Below are positions 9,904 through 18,682 of a stretch of 64,000 nt of DNA, one piece after another (position 1 is the stretch's first letter; the number at the start of each line of letters is the position of its first letter). Source of the DNA: Streptomyces gossypii. Lineage in GTDB: Bacteria > Actinomycetota > Actinomycetes > Streptomycetales > Streptomycetaceae. Made by a program: the position numbers and the translations under genes. The notes under the pieces were generated by a model. That model saw nothing but the letters and a program-made list of their open reading frames with translations, ran no database searches and was not told where the DNA came from. Where the stretch lies: NCBI RefSeq assembly GCF_025165795.1, contig NZ_JAJAGO010000014.1, forward strand, positions 124,001-188,000, given 5' to 3'.

Positions 9904-10926
9904 CTACGCCTGCACTGCCAGGACCTCGCGCGTGACGGGCGCGACGGGGGGCAGCCCGGCGGCGTAACGCTCCAGCTCGGTCAGTGCCGAGGCGGTCATC
10001 AGCCGGGTCTCCGAACCGAGTGACCCCGCGATGTGCGGGGTCAGCAGCACGTTGGGCAGCTCGTACAGCGGGGAGGAGGCGGGCAGCGGCTCCGGCTCGG
10101 TGACATCGAGCACCGCGTGCAGCCCCCGTTCCACGCAGGCGCGCTCCAGCGCCGCCGTGTCGATCAGCGAGCCACGCGCGGTGTTGAGGAGCACCGCGTA
10201 CGGCGGCAGCCTCGCGAGCTCGGCCGCGCCGATGAGATGACGGGTCTGCGGCAGCGCCGGAGCGTGCAGACTGAGGATGTCGGCCTGCGGCAGCGCCTCG
10301 TCGAGGCGGGCGGGCTCCGCGCCCGCGGCGGTGATCGCCGCCGGGTCGGCCACCGGGTCGACCACCAGGACCCGCGCGAGCCCCGGCCCCGCGAGCAGTT
10401 CCGTGACCCGGCGGCCGATCCGGGAGAAGCCCACCAGCACCACCGTGCGGTCCCGGCCGCTGAGTTCGCCGCGCCGCTCGCGGTAGGACCAGTCCTCCCG
10501 GTGCCGCCGTGCGTCCGCGGCCAGGAAGGGCACCTTCTTGAACGCCCACAGCACGGCTGCCAGCGTGTAGTGCGCGACGGGCTCCGCGTTGGCGTCGGCC
10601 GCGGTGGTGACCAGCATGCCCCGGTCGAAGACCGGGTCGCCGACATGCTCACGCACCGATCCCGCGGCGTGCAGCACCGCGCGCAGACGGGGCGCGGCGT
10701 CGAGTACGCGTGCGTCCAGCGGGGGACAGCCCCAGGAGGTGATCAGCACCTCGGTCTCCGCCAGCCGCCGAAGCACCGGAGCGGAGCGGCTCTCGTGTGC
10801 GGCACCCGGCGTGCCCAGTGAGGCCGCGCGCCGCAGCCTGGCCATCTCGGCCTCGCCGAACTGCTGCCGCAGCGTCTCCTGATCCATCATCAGCAGGGTT
10901 TCCGGCCTGCGCACCGCAGAGGTCAC
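9904..10926 (-). CDS. D-isomer-specific 2-hydroxyacid dehydrogenase family protein
   Basis: The 340-residue NAD(P)-dependent oxidoreductase shows the family pattern: VVLVGFSRIGRRVTELL (a GxGxxG variant with Ser at the second Gly), LNTARGSLIDTAAL carrying the substrate-binding Arg, VLDVTEPEPLP with the catalytic Glu, and LTPHIAGS with the catalytic His. It would reduce a 2-ketoacid or oxidise a sugar-derived hydroxyacid. The GTG start at 10926 overlaps the TGA of the upstream permease by 4 bases, so it is the last gene of the sugar ABC operon and is probably translationally coupled. Confidence 0.88.
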   Translation of the reverse strand: MTSAVRRPETLLMMDQETLRQQFGEAEMARLRRAASLGTPGAAHESRSAPVLRRLAETEVLITSWGCPPLDARVLDAAPRLRAVLHAAGSVREHVGDPVFDRGMLVTTAADANAEPVAHYTLAAVLWAFKKVPFLAADARRHREDWSYRERRGELSGRDRTVVLVGFSRIGRRVTELLAGPGLARVLVVDPVADPAAITAAGAEPARLDEALPQADILSLHAPALPQTRHLIGAAELARLPPYAVLLNTARGSLIDTAALERACVERGLHAVLDVTEPEPLPASSPLYELPNVLLTPHIAGSLGSETRLMTASALTELERYAAGLPPVAPVTREVLAVQA

Positions 10927-11837
10927 TTGATGCTCCCGCTGGCCAGACCACTGCGCCACTGGCGCTGGAGCAGGACGAAGGCGAGCACCAGCGGTACGAC
11001 GGCCAGCAGCGACCCGGTGATCACGAGCGGGTTGTACTGGGGGAACTGCGTCACTCGGGTACTCCACTGATAGATGCCGAGGGTCATGGGGAACAGGTCC
11101 GGATCGGTGAGCATGACCAGCGGCAGGAAGAAGTTGTTCCAGATGCCGACGAACTGGAACAGCAGCACGGTCACGAATCCCGCGCGCATCATGGGCAGGG
11201 CGATGGTGAAGAAGATGCGCAGCTCACCGGCGCCGTCCACGCGGGCGGCCTCGATCACCTCGTCGGGTACGGCGGCGTCGGCGAAGGCGCGGGCGAGGTA
11301 GACGCCGAACGGGTGCGTCAGCAGCGGCAGGAAGACGGCCCAGAAGGTGTTGACGATGTGCAGTTGCGAGGCCAGCAGGTACAGCGGCAGCGCCAGCGCC
11401 GTCGTCGGGACGAGCACGCCGGCGAGGGTCACTCCGAACAGCAGCTTGCGCCCGGGGAAGTCGAGTTTCGCGATCGCGTATCCGCAGGCGGTGCAGATCA
11501 GCGCGCCGAGGAGGGCGCCGAGGCCCGCGTAGAGGGCCGAGTTGCGTATCCAGGAGAGGAAGACGCCGTCCTCCTCGGCGAACAGGGCGCTCAGGTTCTC
11601 TCCGAGGTTCCAGTCGGCCAGTTCGAACGCGCTGGTGGTGGAGAAGTCCCCGACGGACTTGGTCGCGGAGGTGACCAGCCACACCAGCGGCAGCACGCTG
11701 TAGAGCGAGGCGATGACCAGCAGAGTGTGCACGGCGGCGCGTGAGGTCCACGGCGACGCGCCCACTCCCGTACGGGCGCCGGTCCGACGGGGGGCACGGT
11801 CTCCGCGCTGCTCGGGTGTGCGGACGGGCGCGGTCAT
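10923..11837 (-). CDS. Carbohydrate ABC transporter permease (MalG type)
   Basis: The 304-residue protein has six hydrophobic segments and the inner-membrane permease EAA loop (EVIEAARVDGAGELRIFFTIALP, about residues 200-222) that docks on the ATPase. The first 35 residues are basic and disordered-looking. It starts in a 4-base overlap (ATGA) with the other permease and ends in a GTGA overlap with the dehydrogenase. No ATPase gene lies in the cluster; Streptomyces sugar importers usually share the MsiK ATPase encoded elsewhere. Confidence 0.9.
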   Translation of the reverse strand: MTAPVRTPEQRGDRAPRRTGARTGVGASPWTSRAAVHTLLVIASLYSVLPLVWLVTSATKSVGDFSTTSAFELADWNLGENLSALFAEEDGVFLSWIRNSALYAGLGALLGALICTACGYAIAKLDFPGRKLLFGVTLAGVLVPTTALALPLYLLASQLHIVNTFWAVFLPLLTHPFGVYLARAFADAAVPDEVIEAARVDGAGELRIFFTIALPMMRAGFVTVLLFQFVGIWNNFFLPLVMLTDPDLFPMTLGIYQWSTRVTQFPQYNPLVITGSLLAVVPLVLAFVLLQRQWRSGLASGSIK

Positions 11838-12784
11838 CGGGACCTCCGGGTGGACAGGCGCATCACGAATGCCGAGAGCAGGGCGGAGGCGACCGCGAGC
11901 AGCACGGAGGCCGCCGCCGCGCGGCCGTAGTCATTGCTGACGAACGCCGACTCGTAGACATAGAGACTCGGCGTCCAGCTGCTGGTGACCGACCCGGTGA
12001 AGTTGCGGAGCACCATGGGTTCGGTGAACAGCTGGAGGGAGCCGATGAGGGTGAAGACCAGCGCGACGAAGGCGGTCGGACGGATCATCGGTACCTTGAT
12101 GGAAAGGGCGGTGCGCAGCGGGCCCGCTCCGTCGGCACGGGCCGCTTCCAGCAGTTCGCGCGGCACGGTCTGCAGGGCCGTATAGAAAATGATCATGTTG
12201 TATCCCAGCCACTGCCAGGTGGCCATGTTGACGATGGACGTCAGCACACCGTTCGAGCCCAGCGGGTCGAAGGGCAGCATCGAGCTGATCGGTCCGACGT
12301 CGGGGCTGTAGAGATAGGCCCAGATCAGTCCCGCGATCACGCCGGGCACCGCGTAGGGCAGGAAGACCGCCAGCGACCACACCTTGGCCATCCGGACGAC
12401 CGCGGAGTCCAGCAGCAGCGCGAGCACCAGGGCGCCGCCGAGCATCACGGGTATGTGCAGCGCCGCGTAGAGCGCGACATTGCCCACGCCCTCGAGGAAG
12501 GCCGGATCGCTCAGCACCGTCTGGTAGTTGCCGACATCGACGAACACCTGTCGCGGCCCGTCGAAGCCGAGCCCCGACAGGCGCTCGGTGAACAGGCTCA
12601 GCCAGACCGTGTAGCCGATCGGCACCAGGACGGTCCCCAGCAGCAGGAGGACGAACGGCCCGGTGAGCAGCATGGCCGCCGCGTTGCGGCGGGAGCGTCC
12701 GCTCTTCCGGGTGCTGCCGCGCGGGCGCGGGCTTCCGGCTGCCGCCTCGGACTCGGCGGACCGGGCTGGGGCGAGGCTGCTCAT
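11834..12784 (-). CDS. Carbohydrate ABC transporter permease (MalF type)
   Basis: This 316-residue partner permease has a basic N-terminus, six hydrophobic segments and an EAA loop reading ELLEAARADGAGPLRTALSI. The sequence VTSSWTPSLYVYESAF near the C-terminus is typical of MalF/UgpA-like subunits. ATG at 12784 overlaps the stop of the solute-binding protein gene by 4 bases. Together with the second permease it forms the membrane channel for the sugar captured by the lipoprotein encoded upstream. Confidence 0.9.
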   Translation of the reverse strand: MSSLAPARSAESEAAAGSPRPRGSTRKSGRSRRNAAAMLLTGPFVLLLLGTVLVPIGYTVWLSLFTERLSGLGFDGPRQVFVDVGNYQTVLSDPAFLEGVGNVALYAALHIPVMLGGALVLALLLDSAVVRMAKVWSLAVFLPYAVPGVIAGLIWAYLYSPDVGPISSMLPFDPLGSNGVLTSIVNMATWQWLGYNMIIFYTALQTVPRELLEAARADGAGPLRTALSIKVPMIRPTAFVALVFTLIGSLQLFTEPMVLRNFTGSVTSSWTPSLYVYESAFVSNDYGRAAAASVLLAVASALLSAFVMRLSTRRSR

Positions 12785-14145
12785 CTGCGGCTCCCTTCTT
12801 CGACGGAGAGACCGCGGCGCCGCATGTCCGAGACGCTGGAGGACTGCACCTCGCGGATGGCGGACGGAAGGTCGGTGCCCCCTGCGGGCACGCTGCCGAA
12901 GGCGTCCTTGACGGTGGAGAACAGCCCCAGGGCGTTGGGCCCCCACGTCCAGTCGGGGACCCGTTCGGCGGCCTCGTCGAGGACGTCGTAGACGGGATCA
13001 CCGAGGAAGTAGTCGTTTCTGAACTCGCCGCGGGCGGTCTTGCGGCTGGGCAGGTAGCCGGGGAAGGGCAGGGTGAACGTGGCGCCGATGCGCGCCACTT
13101 CGGGGTCGGTGCTCAGCCAGCGCAGGAAGGTGAGCGCCGCTTCGGACACCTCGCTCTCGTCGGAGACGGCGAAGGCGGTCCCGCCCTGCATGCCGTTGGC
13201 GGGCTCGCCGTCCCAGGTCGGCATCGTCGTCACGGCCCAGCGTCCGTCGTCCTCGGGGATGGACTTCTTCAGCATGCCCACGCTCCAGGAGGCGCCGAGC
13301 AGACCCCACAGTCCGCCTTGGTGCATGGCGGCGATCCAGTTCTGGGTGCCGGTGCCGCCGGTGCGGATCAGCCGGGAGTCGATCAGGGACTGCCAGTACT
13401 CGGCGGTGCGCAGCGTTCCCGCGTCGTCGACGCCGACCCGCCAGGTGTCACCGTCGATCCGCCACCACGGGTCGCCGGACTGCCAGGCCATGCCCGCGAA
13501 GAACGAGCCGTCGTTCAGCGGGAAGGTGGTGATCCGCGCCGCGCGGTCGGCCTGGCGTACCTGCTCGGCCGCGTCGCGGAACTGCTCCCAGGTCCGGGGC
13601 ACCCGGATCCCGTGCTTGTCGAACAGGTCCTTGCGGTAGAAGAACACCATCGGAGCGAGGTCCATGGGGACCGCCCAGGTGCGCCCGTCGGGCCGGACGC
13701 CCTGCCATGCGGCCGGGGAGTAGCCGTCGGAGAGGTCGGCCAGATCGGGTGTGAGGTCGCGCAGGCCGCCGGTCAGCAGCACCTGCGGAAGTCCCTGGTA
13801 CTCCACATGCAGGATGTCCGGGGCGTTGTGGGCCTTGATGGCGTTGGTCTGCTGCGCGTATCCGCCCGACAGCCCGGCGGCGATGACGCTCAGTTCGACG
13901 TGGATGCTCCGCTGTGAGGCGTTGAACGCGGCCACGTACTTGTCCATGCCGGTCAGCCACGACCAGATCCGGACCGTCGTGCCCTCCGAATCTCCCTGGA
14001 AGACCGTACAGCCGGAGAGCGTTCCGCCGGCGAGCGCGCCTGCGCCGAGCGCGCCCGAGGTGCGCAGGAAGGTCCGGCGCGAGCTGAGGGGTCTGCCGAC
14101 CGGGCTCCGGCGGGCGTTGCCGCCGGTAACCGATGAGTTGGGCAC
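12781..14145 (-). CDS. Extracellular sugar-binding lipoprotein of the ABC importer
   Basis: The 454-residue protein begins with a twin-arginine lipoprotein signal: SSRRTFLRTSGALGAGALAG (Arg 23-24) and lipobox LSGC with Cys 46. The rest follows the solute-binding family 1 pattern (VRIWSWLTGMDKYVAAFNA, AWQGVRPDGRTWAVPMDLAP, FYRKDLFDKHGI, RTWEQFRDAAEQ). It would sit on the outer membrane face and deliver an oligosaccharide to the two permeases. GTG at 14145 follows GAAGGGA. It is the first gene of a four-gene operon in which every junction is a 4-base overlap. Confidence 0.92.
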   Translation of the reverse strand: MPNSSVTGGNARRSPVGRPLSSRRTFLRTSGALGAGALAGGTLSGCTVFQGDSEGTTVRIWSWLTGMDKYVAAFNASQRSIHVELSVIAAGLSGGYAQQTNAIKAHNAPDILHVEYQGLPQVLLTGGLRDLTPDLADLSDGYSPAAWQGVRPDGRTWAVPMDLAPMVFFYRKDLFDKHGIRVPRTWEQFRDAAEQVRQADRAARITTFPLNDGSFFAGMAWQSGDPWWRIDGDTWRVGVDDAGTLRTAEYWQSLIDSRLIRTGGTGTQNWIAAMHQGGLWGLLGASWSVGMLKKSIPEDDGRWAVTTMPTWDGEPANGMQGGTAFAVSDESEVSEAALTFLRWLSTDPEVARIGATFTLPFPGYLPSRKTARGEFRNDYFLGDPVYDVLDEAAERVPDWTWGPNALGLFSTVKDAFGSVPAGGTDLPSAIREVQSSSVSDMRRRGLSVEEGSRR

Positions 14146-14193
14146 CGTTGATTTCCCTTCTGCGGGGTGGTGCAGGCCACCAGAGCCTGTGCG

Positions 14194-14223
14194 ATAGTTC
14201 GAAGTCAACGAGTAAGAAGACAA
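14194..14223 (-). promoter_or_regulatory. Candidate promoter of the sugar ABC operon
   Basis: Reading leftward, -35 TTGTCT (14223-14218) and -10 AACTAT (14199-14194) are 18 bases apart. The predicted transcript start is about 40 bases upstream of the binding-protein GTG. The region also faces the divergent DeoR/LacI-type regulator, whose operator probably overlaps it; a TTCGAA core lies just upstream of the -10 box. Confidence 0.45.
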
Positions 14224-14286
14224 GCGAACAGAATCGATCAGGAACGAAAGATCCGAGCCCTCGAAGACCCACCGGACAGGCCCTGG

Positions 14287-15411
14287 ATGACCCTCGCTTC
14301 GCAACGGCACGAGTTCATACTGGCCGCTGTCCGCAGGCACGGATCCGTCCCTCTTGCCGATCTCGCCGAGCAGCTCGGGGTGACGGCCGTGACGGTGCGG
14401 CGAGATGTGACGGCGCTGGCGGACCGGGGGCTCGTCATGCGGGTCCACGGCGGCATCACCGTGCCCCACGGCGGTGTGCCGGGAGGCCAGCCGGACAGCG
14501 CGCCACGGTCGGCGTACGGCGCCCTCGCCGCTGGATCACTCGTCGGGATGGTCGTCCCGTCCGTTGACTACTACTGGCCGCAGGTCATCCAGGGTGCCCA
14601 GTCCACCGTCGCCGCCGCGGGCGGGAGGCTGGTGCTGCGCGCCTCCAGCTACGAAGCGGCCGAGGACCGCCGGCAGGTCTCCGCGCTGCTGGCGCGCGGG
14701 GTACGGACACTCCTGGTGGCGCCCACCACGGACGGCGCGGCCGGACTGGACGTGCTGCGCTGGCTGGGCACGCTCTCCGTCCCGGTCGTCCTCGTGGAGC
14801 GCCTCCCGCCGCCCGACCTGCCGACCCTCGCGCTGGATGCCGCCACCACCGCGCACGCCCTGGGCGCCGGGCTGGCGGTGCGGCACCTGGTCGCACGGGG
14901 ACACCGCCAGGTGGCACTGATCACCTCCCGGTCCAGCCCGACCAGCCGGGCACTGCGCGCGGGTTGGCGGGAGACGGTCGCCTCGCTGGAGCTGGGCGAC
15001 CACGGAGCACTGGACCTGGACGTGCCGTCCTACGGCGCGGCGGGCTGGACCGGCGCCTACGACACGGTGCTGGCGCAGTGCCGGAGCCGCGGGGTGCGGG
15101 CGCTGCTGATCCATTCGGACCGGGAGGCCATCGGCATGGTCCAGCGGGCCCAGGACGGCGGGATCGCCGTACCGGAGGAGCTGGCGGTGGTGACCTACGA
15201 CGACGAGGTGGCCGCCGCCTCGGACCCGCCGCTGACCGCCGTCCGGCCCCAGAAGCACCGGCTGGGGGCACTGGCCGCCGAACTCGCGCTCGCCCGGGTG
15301 GCCGAGACCATCGAACGTCCCGTCCACCGCGTCCAGTTGTGGCCGACCGTGGTCGTCCGGGATTCCTGCGGCGGCAGGGAGAGCCTTCCGGGTGACTTCG
15401 GAGCCGTCTGA
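14287..15411 (+). CDS. Hybrid regulator: DeoR-type HTH with LacI-type effector domain
   Basis: The 374-residue protein has an N-terminal DeoR-type winged helix (residues about 5-57: RHGSVPLADLAEQLGVTAVTVRRDVTALADRG followed by MRVHGG), fused to a sugar-binding LacI/RbsB-like domain (ALGAGLAVRHLVARGHRQVALIT, AVVTYDDEVAAASDPPLTAV). It is divergent from the sugar ABC operon and is its likely repressor, released by the imported sugar. The ATG at 14287 is preferred because the HTH starts there; upstream codons are non-coding in character. Confidence 0.87.
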   Translation: MTLASQRHEFILAAVRRHGSVPLADLAEQLGVTAVTVRRDVTALADRGLVMRVHGGITVPHGGVPGGQPDSAPRSAYGALAAGSLVGMVVPSVDYYWPQVIQGAQSTVAAAGGRLVLRASSYEAAEDRRQVSALLARGVRTLLVAPTTDGAAGLDVLRWLGTLSVPVVLVERLPPPDLPTLALDAATTAHALGAGLAVRHLVARGHRQVALITSRSSPTSRALRAGWRETVASLELGDHGALDLDVPSYGAAGWTGAYDTVLAQCRSRGVRALLIHSDREAIGMVQRAQDGGIAVPEELAVVTYDDEVAAASDPPLTAVRPQKHRLGALAAELALARVAETIERPVHRVQLWPTVVVRDSCGGRESLPGDFGAV

Positions 15412-15530
15412 CCGGCGACGCACCCGGCGACGGCGCACCGCTGAGTCTCCGCCGCGACAGGTCGCCGTGCTGTGCCGACCGGGGGACGCGCCGCCCGGCT
15501 GAGGCGACACGCGTGACCCGCCCGCCCGCG

Positions 15531-15552
15531 TACGAAACGTTTGCGTTTCATA
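15531..15552. promoter_or_regulatory. TetR operator 1 (imperfect dyad)
   Basis: TACGAAACG and CGTTTCATA flank TTTG; one arm position differs from perfect symmetry. The half-site is the same as in the perfect operator 42 bases downstream, so the same TetR dimer probably binds both and could loop or cooperatively block the promoter between them. Confidence 0.65.
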
Positions 15553-15572
15553 GCGGCGCCTTCTAGAGTTAG

Positions 15573-15593
15573 CGTACGAAACCGTTTCGTACG
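15573..15593. promoter_or_regulatory. TetR operator 2 (perfect dyad)
   Basis: CGTACGAAAC and its exact complement GTTTCGTACG flank a single C. The dyad ends 15 bases before the TetR ATG at 15609, so bound repressor would cover the transcript start and ribosome site of the TetR-pump operon. Confidence 0.8.
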
Positions 15594-15608
15594 ATAAGGA
15601 TGCAGCTG

Positions 15609-16268
15609 ATGCCCGCAGACATAGCCAAAGCCCAGGTGCGCCGCCCGCGCATGACCGCCGAGCGGGAGGCCGAGGTGCTGGCAACGGCGCTCGACGTGCT
15701 GCGTGAGGTCGGCTATGGGGCCATGACGATGGACGCGGTTGCCGCTCGGGCCCATTGCAGCAAGGCCACCCTCTACCGGCTCTGGCAGGGGAAGCCGGAG
15801 CTGCTGATCGCCGCCCTTCGCCGTACCCAGCCGATACCGGAGGGAATCGACACCGGCTCCCTCCGCGGTGACCTGATGTCCCTTGCCGCCCGGATGTCGG
15901 CCTGCGCCGAGCAGGACACCGATCTCGTCGCCGCACTGGGGCACGCGACGCTCACCGACCAGGACCTGGTCAGGGCGCTGCGCAAGTCACTCGTCGAGCC
16001 AGACGTCGCCCATGTGACCGCGTTCGTCGAACGCGCGGTCGAACGAGGGGAGTTGGCGTCCTGGCCGACGGCGGCGGAATTCCTTCCCCAGATGCTGTTC
16101 GCCGCGGTGGTGTCCCGGCCGCTGTTCGAGGACGCCTACGCGGACGCGGAGTATCTGGCGAGCTTTGTCGAGCGTGCAGTGCTCCCCGCACTGCTGCACT
16201 CCTCCACCTCCTCAACGACTGATGCACCGACTGATTCACCGACCCCTCGTCATTCCTGGAGCACTTGA
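15609..16268 (+). CDS. TetR family repressor of the adjacent efflux pump
   Basis: The 219-residue protein has a TetR N-terminal HTH (about residues 37-60: GAMTMDAVAARAHCSKATLYRLW) and a TetR_C-type ligand domain. ATG at 15609 is 8 bases after AAGGA and is preferred over an in-frame ATG at 15600 that would overlap the ribosome site. Two matching dyads lie directly upstream, which indicates autoregulation. The pump gene starts 4 bases after its stop codon, so repressor and pump form one operon. Confidence 0.9.
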   Translation: MPADIAKAQVRRPRMTAEREAEVLATALDVLREVGYGAMTMDAVAARAHCSKATLYRLWQGKPELLIAALRRTQPIPEGIDTGSLRGDLMSLAARMSACAEQDTDLVAALGHATLTDQDLVRALRKSLVEPDVAHVTAFVERAVERGELASWPTAAEFLPQMLFAAVVSRPLFEDAYADAEYLASFVERAVLPALLHSSTSSTTDAPTDSPTPRHSWST

Positions 16269-16272
16269 AGCC

Positions 16273-17787
16273 ATGTCACGTACCTCCGTCGGCGCGTCTG
16301 TCGGCACCCCAGGGGAGAATCCGGCCAGCAGCCAGACTGAGCCTCCGGCTCATCGCTGGTGGATCCTGGCCCTCATCGGCATCGCCCAGCTGATGGTGGT
16401 GCTCGACGCGACGATCGTGAACATCGCACTGCCGTCCGCCCAGGCGGATCTGGGCTTCTCCGACGGCGACCGGCAATGGGTGGTGACTGCCTACGCCCTT
16501 GCCTTCGGCAGCCTGCTGCTGCTCGGCGGCCGGATCGCCGACCTCTTCGGCAGGAAGATCACCTTCCTGGTGGGCCTTGTCGGCTTCGCCGTCGCCTCCG
16601 CCTTCGGCGGTGCCGCGAGCAGCTTCGAGATGCTGGTCGTCGCGCGTGGCCTCCAAGGCGTGTTCGGCGCCCTGCTCGCACCCGCCGCACTGGCGCTGCT
16701 GACCACCACCTTCACCGACGTGAAGGAGCGCGGCAAGGCCTTCGCCGTCTTCGGCGCCATCGCGGGTGCCGGCGGCGCCGTCGGTCTGCTGCTCGGCGGT
16801 GTGCTCACCGAGCACCTCGACTGGCGCTGGACTCTCTACGTCAACCTGGTCTTCGCCGCTGTCGCCCTCGTCGGCGGCGTGGCGCTGCTGAAGGGCGTCG
16901 GGCGGGACCGCACCATCGCGCTCGACGTCCCCGGTACCCTGCTGGTCACCCTCGGCCTTTTCGGCATCGTCTACGGCTTCTCGAACGCCGAGTCCCATGA
17001 CTGGGCGTCACCCCTCACCTGGGGCTTCCTGATCGCCGGTGCCATCCTGGTCTCCGTCTTCGCCTGGTGGCAGACGCGGGCCCGGCATCCCCTGCTGCCG
17101 CTGCGCGTGGTCCTGGAGCGCGACCGAGGCGCGTCCTTCCTGGTCATGCTCATCAGCGGCGCGGGCATGTTCGGCGTGTTCCTCTTCCTGACGTACTACC
17201 TCCAGCAGTCACTGGGCTACACGCCGATCGAGACGGGCCTCGCCTTCCTGCCGATGATCGGCGCCCTGCTGATCACCTCCACCGTGGCCACCACGCAGCT
17301 GGTGCCCCGCATGGGCCCGAGGCCGATCGTGCCGCTCGGGCTCGGAGTGGGCGCGGCGGCCCTGGTGGGGATGACCACCCTCGATCTGAACAGCGGCTAC
17401 GTCACCCATGTGCTGCCCCAGCTGGTCATCTTCGGAGCGGGTCTCGGCCTGGTGTTCGCCCCTGCGCTGAGCTCGGCGACCGCGGGCGTCGCGGCGTCGG
17501 ACGCGGGTGTGGCGTCCGCCCTGGTCAACACCATGCAGCAGGTCGGCGGATCGGTCGGCACCGCCCTGCTCAACACGCTGGCGGCCAGTGCCGCCACCGA
17601 CTATCTCGAGGGCAAGGACGCGAAGGATCCGAGCGTGATCGCCCAGGGCGCGCTGGACAGCTATGCGACGGCCTACTGGTGGTCGGCCGGTTTCTTCACC
17701 GTCGGCATGGTGGTCAGCGCGCTGCTGTACCGTCGCGGGGTCCAGGCACCCCGGAGTGAGGAATCGGCACCGGCAGTCCACATCTGA
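16273..17787 (+). CDS. EmrB/QacA-type (DHA2) MFS drug exporter
   Basis: The 504-residue protein has about fourteen hydrophobic segments. DHA2 motifs are present: MVVLDATIVNIALPSAQADLG in segment 1 (motif D1), GGRIADLFGRK in loop 2-3 (motif A), RGLQGVFGALLAPAALALL and GAIAGAGGAVGLLLGGVL (antiporter motif C). Proton-driven export of a hydrophobic drug or pigment is the family role. Coupling to its own TetR repressor implies induction by the substrate. Confidence 0.92.
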   Translation: MSRTSVGASVGTPGENPASSQTEPPAHRWWILALIGIAQLMVVLDATIVNIALPSAQADLGFSDGDRQWVVTAYALAFGSLLLLGGRIADLFGRKITFLVGLVGFAVASAFGGAASSFEMLVVARGLQGVFGALLAPAALALLTTTFTDVKERGKAFAVFGAIAGAGGAVGLLLGGVLTEHLDWRWTLYVNLVFAAVALVGGVALLKGVGRDRTIALDVPGTLLVTLGLFGIVYGFSNAESHDWASPLTWGFLIAGAILVSVFAWWQTRARHPLLPLRVVLERDRGASFLVMLISGAGMFGVFLFLTYYLQQSLGYTPIETGLAFLPMIGALLITSTVATTQLVPRMGPRPIVPLGLGVGAAALVGMTTLDLNSGYVTHVLPQLVIFGAGLGLVFAPALSSATAGVAASDAGVASALVNTMQQVGGSVGTALLNTLAASAATDYLEGKDAKDPSVIAQGALDSYATAYWWSAGFFTVGMVVSALLYRRGVQAPRSEESAPAVHI

Positions 17788-17808
17788 CGGCTCCGCCGTG
17801 CGCCCGTC

Positions 17809-17830
17809 AGGGATTACGGGACAGCCCTTA
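17809..17830. repeat. Dispersed 22-base element, copy 1
   Basis: The element contains GGGATTACGGGACAGCCC and lies 22 bases after the pump stop codon. A second copy with two substitutions is at 40256-40277, and the right half recurs at 50829-50842. All three sit at gene 3' ends. It has weak dyad symmetry (AGGG at one end, CCCT at the other). Confidence 0.6.
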
Positions 17831-17944
17831 GCGGGTGTCCTCTTGGCTGCCAATGGCCCGGCGATCTATCTTCGGGACATCAGCAGGAGGCCGGTACGGC
17901 ACCTTGGCAGGAGCCGACTCGGCCGGCCCCCGGAGAGAGGCGAG

Positions 17945-18640
17945 ATGGCAAAGATCCTTTTCGTAGTGACCGGTGCCGCCCACTGGACGCTCGCTGACGG
18001 CACGCGGCACCCGACCGGCTTCTGGGCCGAGGAGGTCGTCGCGCCGTACGAGGTGTTCACCGACGCGGGTCACGAGGTCGTGGTCGCCACCCCGGGCGGC
18101 GTGTTGCCGACCGTGGACCAGGCGAGCCTGGCCCCGGAGGCGAACGGCGGGCAGGAAGGCGCCGACCGGGTCGCGGACTCCCTCGCGTCGATCTCCGGAC
18201 TGCGAAGTCCGCTCCGGCTCGAGGATGTGGAGCTGGCCGACTACGCCGCGGTCTACTACCCCGGTGGCCACGGCCCGATGGAGGACTTGGTGGCCGACAC
18301 CGACTCCGGCGGCCTGCTGAGGGACACGCTCGCCTCGGGCAGGCCGCTGGGCGTGGTCTGCCACGGCCCGGCGGCACTGCTGGCGGCGAAGAACCCGGAC
18401 GGCAGCTCGCCCTTCGCGGGCTACCGGCTCACCGGGTTCACCAACGCGGAGGAGACCCAGGCGGGCTTGGCGGCCAAGGCGAAGTGGCTGCTCCAGGACC
18501 GTCTCGTCGGCATCGGCGCGGACTTCCAGGAGGGCAGGCCCTGGGCCTCGAACGTGGTCGTCGACCGCAACCTGGTCACCGGGCAGAACCCGTCCTCCTC
18601 TGGCCCGCTCGCGACCGAGCTCCTCAAGATCCTGGAGTGA
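17945..18640 (+). CDS. DJ-1/PfpI-type glutamine amidotransferase-like protein (Hsp31-like)
   Basis: The 231-residue protein belongs to the type 1 glutamine amidotransferase-like DJ-1/PfpI superfamily. The nucleophile elbow VVCHGPAAL places Cys 139 and His 140 together, and FWAEEVVAPYEVF with Glu 29/30 and GGHGPMEDL match the Hsp31/YhbO-like branch used in glyoxal or protein-damage defence. No glutamine-amidotransferase synthase partner is nearby, so it is probably a stand-alone glyoxalase III or chaperone-like enzyme. ATG at 17945 follows GGAGAGAGG. The dispersed element in the upstream gap separates it from the pump operon. Confidence 0.87.
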   Translation: MAKILFVVTGAAHWTLADGTRHPTGFWAEEVVAPYEVFTDAGHEVVVATPGGVLPTVDQASLAPEANGGQEGADRVADSLASISGLRSPLRLEDVELADYAAVYYPGGHGPMEDLVADTDSGGLLRDTLASGRPLGVVCHGPAALLAAKNPDGSSPFAGYRLTGFTNAEETQAGLAAKAKWLLQDRLVGIGADFQEGRPWASNVVVDRNLVTGQNPSSSGPLATELLKILE

Positions 18641-18682
18641 CGCACCGGGACCGGCACGGCGGGTAGCGCTAGCCCGCGCGGG

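Noticed and set aside
7922..10549. An 875-codon minus-strand frame across the DUF2264 gene
   Set aside because: Antisense to a gene with recognisable family motifs; its translation is low-complexity Arg/Gly/Pro.
12782..12946. Long N-terminal extension of the MalF-type permease
   Set aside because: It overlaps the 3' end of the binding-protein gene and is Arg-rich; ATG 12784 gives the 4-base overlap seen at every other junction of the operon.
16165..16272. Upstream extension of the EmrB-type pump
   Set aside because: It would overlap the TetR coding region by about 100 bases; the domain starts after ATG 16273.
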